Shown one piece after another: positions 43,088 to 53,097 of a stretch of 64,000 bases of DNA. The DNA lies in the NCBI GenBank assembly GCA_009363875.1, contig CM018694.1:26545415-26609414 (forward strand). Reading direction: 5' to 3'. The notes under the pieces are model-generated. The model ran no database searches, was not told the origin of the DNA, and saw only the letters and a list, made by a program, of their open reading frames with translations. The DNA is from Mikania micrantha. Lineage: Eukaryota; Streptophyta; Magnoliopsida; Asterales; Asteraceae. Positions within the stretch are counted from its first letter, which is position 1. Each line of letters opens with the position of its first letter. The position numbers and the translations under genes were made by a program.

Positions 43088-43334
43088 CCGATGTGGATAT
43101 TACATGTGGTGTTAATGAGGTTAGGGTTTTTACCAAAGGAGGTTTTCAAATCATTTTCAACTATAAAACTATATGAACTCACCAACCATGTGTTGACCTT
43201 TATTTTTGCATGACTTCTCAGGTGACGAACAGGTCAATTAGGAAGTCATTTCTTTTGGACTAGGACTTCAGATAGAAGACTAGTATTTTGGACCTGCATA
43301 CTTTTGAAGACATCATGATATAAATTATTTTGTA

Positions 43335-43423
43335 TATCTTGTGTAAATACAAGATAGTCATTTATTGATGTTTTACAATAGATTTACATTGTTAAATTAT
43401 AAACGTTACTGCTGTAATTTAAC
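43335..43423 (+). other. Two conserved hairpins near LTR 3' end
   Basis: TATCTTGT/ACAAGATA (43335-43356) and GTTAAATTA/TAATTTAAC (43391-43423). Confidence 0.7.
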
Positions 43424-43578
43424 TTTGTAATTCTATTATATTTAGCATTTCTCATTTCCATCATGTGCAATGTAGACAATCTGATCACTTCGATTATCAC
43501 TCACGATATCGCGCCCCGGGAACCTTCCGCCCGTCGGGGAAACCCGATCCTACCCCGCCGGCTCGGGGTGTGACAGAT

Positions 43579-43595
43579 TGGTATCAGAGCCATGG
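43579..43595 (+). other. Tekay primer binding site (Met-tRNA type)
   Basis: TGGTATCAGAGCCATGG, three bases after the LTR end. Confidence 0.93.
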
Positions 43596-43742
43596 TTATA
43601 GAGAAATATAGGTCACTTATTTAAATGGTTTGGCCTAGACTATAACCTAGGGACCCTGCATGTAGAGAAAATAGGACTTAAGACTTATTTGCATATTGTC
43701 TTCTGTATTCGATCATTGCACTAACCGATAACTTTATTGGTT

Positions 43743-46700
43743 ATGATCAGAATGCCTCCGCGAAGACAACCTCCCTTGATACAGCTACCGCAGCAAGATT
43801 TGGCTCCTCATTCCTCCACACCGTCTCCGAATGACTCTCCACCACCACCTCCTCCACCTCCTCCTCCCCCTCCTCCATTGATTACTCAAGCATCTGGTTC
43901 AGGCACAACACCGACTATGGACCCTGCTACTATCGCTCTGGTGACGTTACTGAGTAGCCAGATGACGAATCAGATGAAAGAAGCTATACCGGAAATGTTC
44001 CTTCGTCTTCGTAATGAGATCCTCAACACTGGCAACACATCAGGAGAAGCCAGTGGAAATACTGGAGATTCATCTCATTACTCCTACAAGTCCTTCGTAG
44101 GATGTAAACCACCCAGCTTTAGTGGGTCTGAAGGTGCTGTTGGATTAATCCAATGGATTGAGAAGATTGAGGCAACATTGGATCTTTGCAGCTGCCCCGA
44201 ACACCACAAGGTCCGTTACTCAGCGGGAACGTTCAACAAACGGGCTCTGACATGGTGGAACGGTCAGATCAATGCCCGAGGAAGAGAAGAAGCTATGGCC
44301 ATGCCATGGGAAGATTTCAAGACACTGCTGCGAACAGAGTTCTGCCCTAAGAACGAGTTGCAGAAGTTGGAGGTTGAACTATCCAATCATGTGATGAAGG
44401 GGGCTGATCACATGGGGTATACAACTCGTTACCACGAGTTGGTTGCTCTGGTGCCAGACATGGTACCAACTTTGGAAAAGAGAATTGACAGATATGTAGG
44501 TGGACTTCCCGCCTGCATTCAGGGTATGGTTGTTTCAGCCAACCCTACTACTGTTGAATCTGCAGTGAGACTGTCTGGGAAACTCACTGATCTCATGGTA
44601 GCCTCTGGAGTTTTAAAGAAAGAGGCTGAACCCACCAAGAACAAGTCTGAGTCTTCCAAGAAACCCCACCACCATCAGAAGAAGAAACAAAAGACTATCA
44701 AGAACTACGCGGTGGCCACACCTCTACAACAAGTAACAGCAGCACCACAAAACCCCAACCGCAAACCTTACACTGGCACGTTTCCTATGTGTGCCAAGTG
44801 TCAGTATCACCACCCTACTGACGCTCCGTGTAAACATTGCACGGGATGTGGAAGAAAGGGCCATTGGGTCCAATACTGTAGGATGACACCTAACCAAGCA
44901 GTCAACAATGCTGCTTTGGCCCTTCCTCCACCAGCTAATCAGAACCATGGTGGATGCTATAACTGTGGCGAACAGGGCCACTTTGCGAAGAACTGCCCAA
45001 AGAAGATTCAACAAGCAGTTCAAGCACCACGTGGACGAGCCTTCGCTATCGGAGCACCAGCTGCACGCCAGGACCCAAATGTGGTCACTGGTACGTTTCT
45101 CTTACATGACTTTTATGCATCTGTCTTATTTGATACTGGTGCGGATCAGAGTTTTATCTCTACCGATTTTGCATGCCAACTAGATTCAGTAGAGGAACAG
45201 TTAGACTCCCCTTACATTATAGAAGTAGCTAACGGGAAACAGATCACAGTTAGTACAGTTTATAAGAACTGCCCATTGACACTAAATGATTTTACATTTA
45301 CCATCGATTTGATACCGATGGAGCTGGGTAGTTTTGACATCATTGTTGGAATGGATTGGCTCTCATCTAACCGAGTGGAAGTCATCTGTTCTGAGAAGCT
45401 GCTTCGAATTCCATTGCCGAGTGATCGTGTATTGGAAGTTAAAGGGGATCAAGCAAAGCGAAGTGTCAAAATCATTTCTTGCATAAAGGCGCGTAAGTGT
45501 CTACAGAAGCGGTGCATAGCATTCCTGGCTCATGTGGTGGAAAAGGAGAAAGACAAGAAGAAGATTCAAGATGTACCAGTAGTAAAAGAATATCCTGAAG
45601 TATTCCCCGAAGACCTACCTGGTTTGCCACCTGTGCGACCAGTAGAGTTTCATATTGACTTAATTCCTGGAGCAACTCCTGTTGCTAAATCTCCTTACAG
45701 GTTAGCACCTTCAGAGATGCAGGAATTGTCTAATCAGTTACAGGAGCTACTTGACAAGGGTTTCATCAGACCGAGCTACTCACCTTGGGGAGCTCCGGTC
45801 TTGTTCGTGAAAAAGAAAGACGGATCGTTCAGAATGTGCATAGATTACAGAGAGCTGAACAAACTGACCATCAAGAATCGTTATCCATTGCCGAGGATTG
45901 ATGATCTGTTTGACCAACTGCAAGGAGCTCAATACTTCTCGAAGATTGACTTGCGGTCTGGATACCATCAGCTGAGAGTTCAAGATGAAGATATACCGAA
46001 AACGGCCTTCCGAACAAGATACGGGCATTACGAATTCATGGTGATGCCTTTCGGATTGACAAATGCACCAGCGGTTTTCATGGACCTCATGAACCGAGTG
46101 TGCAAGCCGTACTTGGATCAGTTTGTCATTGTCTTTATTGATGACATACTGATTTATTCAAAGACCAAAACAGAGCATGAGCAACACCTTAGAAAGATCT
46201 TGGAGCTGTTGAAAGAAAAGAAACTCTATGCCAAATTCTCCAAATGTGAGTTCTGGCTAAGAGAAGTTCAATTTCTGGGCCATGTGGTCAACAGCGAGGG
46301 AATTCATGTAGACCCTGCCAAGATTGAAGCGATAAAGAATTGGGACACTCCGAAGACACCGACGGAGATACGGTCTTTTCTGGGATTGGCGGGTTATTAC
46401 AGAAGGTTTATCTCAAACTTTTCTAAGATAGCCTTGCCTCTCACTAAGTTAACCCAGAAAAACGAACCGTTTGTCTGGGAGCGGAAACAGGAAGATGCTT
46501 TTCAGACATTGAAACAGAAACTGTGTGATGCTCCAATTCTATCTCTCCCAGAGGGCTGTGATGACTTTGTTGTGTACTGCGATGCTTCCCATCAGGGACT
46601 CGGTTGTTTATTAATGCAACGGGATAAAGTCATAGCCTATGCATCAAGACAGTTAAAGATTCATGAGAAGAATTACACTACTCACGATCTTGAACTGGGA

Positions 46701-48422
46701 GCAGTAATCTTCGCCTTGAAGATTTGGAGACATTACTTATATGGCACCAAGTGTACCATATTCACTGATCACAAAAGTCTGCAGCACATCTTTGATCAGA
46801 AGGAGCTCAACATGCGACAGCGCCGTTGGGTAGAACTTCTGAATGATTATGATTATGTGATCAAATACCATCCGGGAAAGGCGAACGTTGTAGCTGATGC
46901 CTTGAGCCGGAAAGAACGGGTCAAACCCCTACGTGTTAGGGCAATGAGGATAACCGTGCAGACCAGTTTGAGTGACAAGATTATCCAAGCACAACGAGAA
47001 GCACTTGACCGAGGCAATTTGAAGAAGGAACTTGATTGCGGAGCGGAGAAACAGTTTGACACGAAGCCTGATGGAATCATCTACTATAAGGATCGAGTAT
47101 GGATTCCTGCGGTAGATGAATTGAGAAAACTTATCTTCGATGAAGCACACAAGACTAAATACTCTGTTCATCCAGGCGCTGATAAAATGTACCAAGACTT
47201 GCGTGGATTTTATTGGTGGCCTGGAATGAAGAAAGACATAGCCGAATATGTCGGTCAATGTCTAACGTGTGCGAAGGTAAAGGCGGAACACCAAAGACCG
47301 TCCGGTCTATTGGAACAGCCTGAGATTCCGCTCTGGAAGTGGGAACAAATAGCTATGGATTTCATTACCAAGCTACCCCGCACTTCCAGTGGTCACGATA
47401 CAATTTGGGTGATCATTGATCGTCTAACCAAATCTGCTCATTTCTTGCCCATGCGTGAGAACTTCACCATGGATAAACTGGCAAGGTTGTACATCAATGA
47501 GATAGTGGTACGCCACGGTGTGCCATTGTCTATTATTTCTGATAGGGACAGCAGATTTACATCAAGGTTCTGGCAATCATTGCAGAAATCTTTAGGGACA
47601 CAGTTAAATCTGAGTACAGCTTACCACCCACAAACGGATGGTCAAAGCGAACGTACTATTCAAACCCTAGAGGACATGTTAAGAACCTGCGTGTTAGACT
47701 TCGGTGGGAATTGGGATTCCCATTTGCCACTGATCGAGTTCTCCTACAATAACAGTTACCACAGCAGTATCGGATGTGCGCCATTCGAGGCTCTTTATGG
47801 CCGGAAATGCCGATCACCGATCTGTTGGACTGAAATTGGAGATAACCGAATAACTGGGCCAGAACTAATTCAAGAAACCACTGACAAAATAGCTCAGATT
47901 CAAAGAAGACTACAAGCAACAAGGAGCAGACAAAAGAGCTACGCCGACAAACGGCGCAAGCCGTTGGAATTCCAAGTGGGAGACCGAGTCATGTTAAAGG
48001 TATCCCCATGGAAAGGCGTTGTACGCTTCGGAAAGAAAGGCAAATTAGCACCACGATACGTGGGACCGTTCGAGATTATCGGACGCATAGGCCCTGTAGC
48101 TTATAGATTGAGATTACCAGATGAACTCAGTGGTGTGCATGACGTGTTTCACGTCTCAAACTTGAAGAAATGCCTTGCTGACGAGTCTCTCGTCATTCCA
48201 ATCGAAGAGATTCAAGTCGATGAACAGTTACATTTCATTGAAGAACCTTTAGAGATTATGGATCGCAAGGTTAAACAACTGAGGCGAAGCCGTATTCCTA
48301 TTGTAAAGGTTCGATGGAATTCAAGACGCGGGCCCGAGTTCACTTGGGAACGTGAAGATCACATGAAGTTAAAGTATCCCCAACTATTTGAAGAGGAAGC
48401 TGTATCTGATAACAACTCTTAA
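43743..48422 (+). CDS. Tekay gag-pol polyprotein, intact, 1,559 codons
   Basis: Single frame, ATG 43743 (MIRMPPRR; 43752 also possible). Gag: Pro-rich residues 30-45, core with LTWWN near 169, basic KKKQK tract, knuckles CTGCGRKGHWVQYC (about 366) and CYNCGEQGHFAKNC (about 405). Protease DTGA at 464-467. RT with FIDD at 798-801. RNase H with YCDASHQG near 944 and TDHKS near 1007. Integrase HHCC (HPGADKMY .. CLTCAKVK, 1142-1175) and catalytic D1206, D1267, E1303 with the classic 35-residue spacing. C-terminal chromodomain-like segment from about 1500 (KVKQLRRSRIPIVKVRWNSR, EFTWERED). Processing sites are not marked by sequence. It encodes everything needed for capsid assembly, cDNA synthesis and insertion. 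Confidence 0.96.
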   Translation: MIRMPPRRQPPLIQLPQQDLAPHSSTPSPNDSPPPPPPPPPPPPPLITQASGSGTTPTMDPATIALVTLLSSQMTNQMKEAIPEMFLRLRNEILNTGNTSGEASGNTGDSSHYSYKSFVGCKPPSFSGSEGAVGLIQWIEKIEATLDLCSCPEHHKVRYSAGTFNKRALTWWNGQINARGREEAMAMPWEDFKTLLRTEFCPKNELQKLEVELSNHVMKGADHMGYTTRYHELVALVPDMVPTLEKRIDRYVGGLPACIQGMVVSANPTTVESAVRLSGKLTDLMVASGVLKKEAEPTKNKSESSKKPHHHQKKKQKTIKNYAVATPLQQVTAAPQNPNRKPYTGTFPMCAKCQYHHPTDAPCKHCTGCGRKGHWVQYCRMTPNQAVNNAALALPPPANQNHGGCYNCGEQGHFAKNCPKKIQQAVQAPRGRAFAIGAPAARQDPNVVTGTFLLHDFYASVLFDTGADQSFISTDFACQLDSVEEQLDSPYIIEVANGKQITVSTVYKNCPLTLNDFTFTIDLIPMELGSFDIIVGMDWLSSNRVEVICSEKLLRIPLPSDRVLEVKGDQAKRSVKIISCIKARKCLQKRCIAFLAHVVEKEKDKKKIQDVPVVKEYPEVFPEDLPGLPPVRPVEFHIDLIPGATPVAKSPYRLAPSEMQELSNQLQELLDKGFIRPSYSPWGAPVLFVKKKDGSFRMCIDYRELNKLTIKNRYPLPRIDDLFDQLQGAQYFSKIDLRSGYHQLRVQDEDIPKTAFRTRYGHYEFMVMPFGLTNAPAVFMDLMNRVCKPYLDQFVIVFIDDILIYSKTKTEHEQHLRKILELLKEKKLYAKFSKCEFWLREVQFLGHVVNSEGIHVDPAKIEAIKNWDTPKTPTEIRSFLGLAGYYRRFISNFSKIALPLTKLTQKNEPFVWERKQEDAFQTLKQKLCDAPILSLPEGCDDFVVYCDASHQGLGCLLMQRDKVIAYASRQLKIHEKNYTTHDLELGAVIFALKIWRHYLYGTKCTIFTDHKSLQHIFDQKELNMRQRRWVELLNDYDYVIKYHPGKANVVADALSRKERVKPLRVRAMRITVQTSLSDKIIQAQREALDRGNLKKELDCGAEKQFDTKPDGIIYYKDRVWIPAVDELRKLIFDEAHKTKYSVHPGADKMYQDLRGFYWWPGMKKDIAEYVGQCLTCAKVKAEHQRPSGLLEQPEIPLWKWEQIAMDFITKLPRTSSGHDTIWVIIDRLTKSAHFLPMRENFTMDKLARLYINEIVVRHGVPLSIISDRDSRFTSRFWQSLQKSLGTQLNLSTAYHPQTDGQSERTIQTLEDMLRTCVLDFGGNWDSHLPLIEFSYNNSYHSSIGCAPFEALYGRKCRSPICWTEIGDNRITGPELIQETTDKIAQIQRRLQATRSRQKSYADKRRKPLEFQVGDRVMLKVSPWKGVVRFGKKGKLAPRYVGPFEIIGRIGPVAYRLRLPDELSGVHDVFHVSNLKKCLADESLVIPIEEIQVDEQLHFIEEPLEIMDRKVKQLRRSRIPIVKVRWNSRRGPEFTWEREDHMKLKYPQLFEEEAVSDNNS

Positions 48423-48456
48423 ATTTCGGGACGAAATTTCTCTAACAAGGGGAGAC
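48421..48456 (+). other. Stop palindrome and polypurine tract
   Basis: AAATTTCG/CGAAATTT (48421-48439) overlaps the stop codon; AACAAGGGGAGAC then primes plus-strand synthesis at the LTR border 48457. Confidence 0.8.
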
Positions 48457-51400
48457 TGTAACATCAGTGCCGGAACCGCCACCGGAACAGTAATCTCTAC
48501 AGTACAGGAACAGTAAAATAGGTATGAATCACACATTTCAGTATTTTTCATATTCATAGCATTTATCATTATCATAGTGAGTTGTCATAGAACAGATTCA
48601 GACACATTTAACAGAAAACACAGTTCAGAACAAGGGTTCTTGAGTCGGATAATTATCCGGCAACACAGAACCCTCATATGATTATTTGCTTAGAAATTTA
48701 TTAGGTATAAACGTATGTGAGGTCTTACAGAACAAAACGCACGAATATTGTTATGTGAATGCTAAATCGACGGGTTATTTGTATAGGTGACGATCTGTAC
48801 GAATAAATCTGAAAGTTTAACGTTCTGAATGATATTCTTTAATTAGAAAACAAGATTGAAAAGTATAGTTATCGTCGTGTTCGTACGGGTGACGATTCGA
48901 ACGAATACGTGCGACAACCGTACATTTCGATTTAAACAGTAAATTAATGTTTTAAAATTTTAATAAATAAAAGATATTAGTTAATTTATTAGGAATCACA
49001 ACCTGGAATAATTAAATAAATTCTATTTTATAATCGTATCGTCTTGCCGAGAAAACTACGCGAAAACGGTATTTTACGCGAAACTGAACGAGACCGAGCC
49101 ATCGGGTATTCTTGAGTAATTAATGTGGTCATAAATGACCACACCAACCCATCTCACCCCTCTCCTTTCCCACATTTTCGTCACCCACACATCTCTCTCT
49201 CTCTAGAAGTTTTCTCCAACTTCTCTCTAGAGATTCGTGGTGTTTTCTAATCGGTTTCGAGCATTCTAGGTGCCAAAACGTTCCTCTCAACACGTAGATC
49301 AAGGGAGTACAACTTATTCAAGATTCCAATCCAAGAGATCTAAGGTAAATCACATGTTTATGTTCGGTTTTAGAGTGAATCACGAACCGGTTGGATTCTT
49401 GTTATTTAATCGACTTAAACACACACAAAACACATAGGGATACACGTAGGAGTAGATAGATTATTGTTGCAACAGGTTTAACTTCGTATGATGAAGGTGA
49501 TGCTGCGAAAATAGCTACAGGTTCGTGGCCAACAGTGGCCGAACTCTTGGAGTGGTGGCCGAACCCTTTTGACACCTTACGAACCCAAGGGTTCGCCGGG
49601 CGAACCCTGCACCGAACTATCTTCTGCGCCGAACCTGAATGACCTGTAGCCGAACCCTGCATGGTTCCTGCAACGAACCCTGCAACTCTCTGACTCACGA
49701 ACCCTGATGCCTGTCACGAACCTGTTGCCAGCACCTAACCACCGAACCCTGTTAAAGCCGAATCTTGTGACATGCAACGAACCATAACTCCAAACGAACC
49801 CTATGTAGATAACCGAACCTTAAAACTGAACGAACCTTGAGGATTCGTGGGTGGCAAACTCAGAGCCGAACCCTAAGGGTTCGTTGGTGATGTATGATAG
49901 CCGAACCCAAGGCCAGCACCTTCAAAGGTTCGCTGCCTTGGGATGATGCCGAATATCTAACTACACAAATCTGAGATTCCTAAGATGCAGGAGGGTTAGA
50001 TACGTATGCATGTGTTAAGCAAAGAATGAGAGTGCATGGGAACCCACATAATCTATGCATAGGGTAAATAATTTGGAATTTTTGCATGGGTGCATAAATT
50101 AATACAAAGTGTTAATTATAATTAATAAAGCCAAATTGTGGGGATAGAGATTCTATAGTTAAAGATCATTACTACACATTAACAACATTAAGTGGATTGT
50201 TAGCATGAATGAGAATGATGTCTAAGTTATATGGTTCAATTATCTTGGTTATGATCAAGGAGGAATCAAGAATTATCACGTGGGTCTAAGTGAACCCAAT
50301 GAGGTCTAATTAAGCCATCATGTATCAATTGATTTAGTAAACTCAAGTAATGAGATTTTGATAAAATCTCATTTATAACTTATTGGATTTCACTAAATGA
50401 TTTTGACTTCATATTGATTTAATTGGAGGTTAACTTGTAATGTTTTGATTTAAATTACTTACCTTAAATTACTTGATTGGGAAATTGTTATAAAAATAGA
50501 CAATTTAATTGTTTGGAAATGCTTTAAAAACAAAGGAAACTCTGCCGGAAATTCTTAAAAATATTTAAAAGTAAATTATTACGATAATCATGGGAATTGG
50601 GGTCACCAAAGGGTAGCTAAGATAGATTAGATCTTAGATACACTTAGTACTAAGACACTTAGATGCACACAACAAGACCAAATCTTAGGCACAACGATTA
50701 TTACGCGTACTTATAGTATTCGAATTCCTATAAAATAACTCAGGAACTGAAGAAACTTAGCTTACAACAAGAGCGCGCATTTTGTATTTGATCATCGACA
50801 TAGCAACACAGGTGAGTTCATTGCCCCTTTTCTAACATTTTTGTTTTAAAACGCGGGGCTGAGAAGCATGCGTAAACTGTTTACTTAAATTGTTTACTTT
50901 AATGCTTTTAAATTTATATGTTTTACATATATATAAATGTTATCCTAGACCATGTTTAGGAAGATTTTATGCAGGTTTATTAACTGATTTACTTATATAT
51001 TAAGTGAATAATCAAGTTAAACTAAACTTTTCAATAAGTCAAAACATTTCAAACAAATCAAACTAGACATTTTGACAAAACAAGTGGGTGAATTCAAGGG
51101 ATCAAAACAAACATTTTGACAAATCAAGTGGGTGAATTCAAGGGATCAAAACAAACATTTTGACAAAACAAGTGGGTGAATTCAAGGGATCAAATCAAGC
51201 ATTTTGACAAAACAAGTGTGGGACATCAAGACATCAACAAAACCATCTTTGCAAAGACAACAATCAATGTTCTACAAACCAAGTGTTTGTTGAACAATGA
51301 ATCAAGTGTACAACCGATCAATGAATCTTGTATTCTATGATCAACACATCAAGTACATCTTGTGACAAAATCAGACGATCATTAAATCATTTTTAAGGGA

Positions 51401-52356
51401 TAGTATGGGAAATATCAGAGATAACATTTGCCAACACATTGAATTCAGAAATCCTATATTTCAAGAAGTCCTAGCTAGACTGATTGACTTGTAGGTCTTA
51501 TGTTTGATGATATTTACAGAATTCCCTAACTACTAAGTACCTAGATTGACAGACTAGTCTACTCGAGTATGACCAAAGGCCCCAATCATAAGGACTTAGA
51601 TTTTATTAAATGTTTATTTACTTGTTTAATTAAGCATTTATAACTGTTTATACAATTGTGTGGTTGATCATATCGTGTGATGAACTTGTGAAATCAACAT
51701 GGATTTCAAATGATTGTAATAACAGGAACAGCAAACAGAAGAACTTATGGGATTGTGTTAAGGGTAAAAATGCTTAATTGTCATTAACAGCAGTGTCATA
51801 TGCATATTAGTATGTGGTGGGATGTTGGCTAGGGCTTGTCCCTTACATATGCCCTATATATAAGCATACCGATGTGGATATTACATGTGGTGTTAATGAG
51901 GTTAGGGTTTTTACCAAAGGAGGTTTTCAAATCATTTTCAACTATAAAACTATATGAACTCACCAACCATGTGTTGACCTTTATTTTTGCATGACTTCTC
52001 AGGTGACGAACAGGTCAATTAGGAAGTCATTTCTTTTGGACTAGGACTTCAGATAGAAGACTAGTATTTTGGACCTGCATACTTTTGAAGACATCATGAT
52101 ATAAATTATTTTGTATATCTTGTGTAAATACAAGATAGTCATTTATTGATGTTTTACAATAGATTTACATTGTTAAATTATAAATGTTACTGCTGTAATT
52201 TAACTTTGTAATTCTATTATATTTAGCATTTCTCATTTCCATCATGTGCAATGTAGACAATCTGATCACTTCGATTATCACTCACGATATCGCGCCCCGG
52301 GAACCTTCCGCCCGTCGGGGAAACCCGATCCTACCCCGCCGGCTCGGGGTGTGACA
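48457..52356 (+). repeat. Tekay 3' LTR (3,900 bp)
   Basis: Same length as the 5' LTR. Differences seen: C/T at 40865/49646, T/C near 42282/51063, G/A near 42432/51213 and C/T near 43403/52184. It also repeats the predicted intron (50812-52002), TATATATA block (51848-51868) and hairpins. Confidence 0.95.
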
Positions 52357-52545
52357 GTTTTTAACCGGATTATTTGGTTTTTAATCAATTTGTTCGGTTA
52401 TAACCGAAACCGAAACAAATTCTGTTCGGATAACCATTTACCGAATTTGGTTCGGTTCGGTTAACGTTAAGGGGAGAAAATTTTGAAAACCGATTAAACC
52501 AAATCGAATAAACCGAACAAACCGTTAACCGAACCTATGAACACC
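52357..52545. repeat. CCGAA-rich MITE-like repeat, right part
   Basis: Dense AACCGAA, GGTTCGGTT and TTCGGATAACC motifs, ending near CCTATGAACACCCCTG, a common hAT-like MITE end in plants. It continues the segment at 39541-39675. Confidence 0.5.
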
Positions 52546-53097
52546 CCTGTTCACAACCAACCAACCTATATTATTCACTAAACAATTAATTTCTCTTTGC
52601 TCCATATACACAACCAAACAAACTCAATTTTTCACTCTTATTCACAACCAATCCAAACTAATAAATGAACCAATTAGTATTTGTCATGTGTAAATTGAAA
52701 TCTAAGATAACAAAAAAATAACCAACCAAGGATTCGTCTAGCAACTTGATTGCCCAATTTAATGACTTAATTTAATTACTTTTAGTTATATGGCCGAACA
52801 ACCAAACAATTATATCATGAATAGGGCTGTTCTTACTATACCTCAATCAACAATGTTGTTTATAAGATTGGATAACGGGTTTTTCTGTTTAGTTGGATTG
52901 AATTATTCATATTTGAAACTTTTGTGTCTCTATTCTAAACCCATACCGATCCGAATTAGAGATCATCCTATCCGATCCAAATCTATCCGAATTAGGTTTC
53001 GGATCATATTCGAATATATTCGAATAACCCGAATATATCCATATATCTGAATTGAACCAAATAAATAGGTTTTCTATAATCTAACCTAAATGAAAAG
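52546..53097. other. AT-rich DNA with a CCGAAT-rich repeat
   Basis: No gene. 52880-53060 is rich in CCGAAT/CCGATCC/ATTCGAATA motifs, like abundant short plant repeats; the rest is unremarkable. Confidence 0.4.

Larger units (their letters stand above)
42031..43221 (+). other. Predicted intron inside the 5' LTR
   Basis: Donor CAG/GTGAGT and acceptor TTGAC..TTTTTGCATGACTTCTCAG define 1,191 bp. Both ends are conserved in LTRs at 715, 9210, 53098, 61415 and (acceptor only) 63515, although the sequence between differs. Confidence 0.5.
39676..43575 (+). repeat. Tekay 5' LTR (3,900 bp)
   Basis: TGTAACATCAGTGCCGG to GGGTGTGACA. In order: leader with CTCTCTCTCT run (about 40410), donor CTAAG/GTAAATC at 40564, CGAACC array (40740-41160), short conserved block GAGCGCGCAT ending in donor CACAG/GTGAGT at 42031, 44-bp minisatellite (42286-42430), TATATATA block (43067-43087), acceptor TTCTCAG at 43221, hairpins (43335-43356 and 43391-43423), and GC-rich end. 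No strong TATA box is seen upstream of the leader (GGGTATTCTTGAG in its place). Confidence 0.95.
39671..52361 (+). mobile_element. Complete young Tekay (Ty3/gypsy chromovirus) element
   Basis: Element 39676-52356 (12,681 bp) with target duplication GTTTT at 39671-39675 and 52357-52361. Two 3,900-bp LTRs with at least four substitutions seen by eye, PBS, one open gag-pol, a stop palindrome and PPT. All parts for autonomy appear present. Confidence 0.97.
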
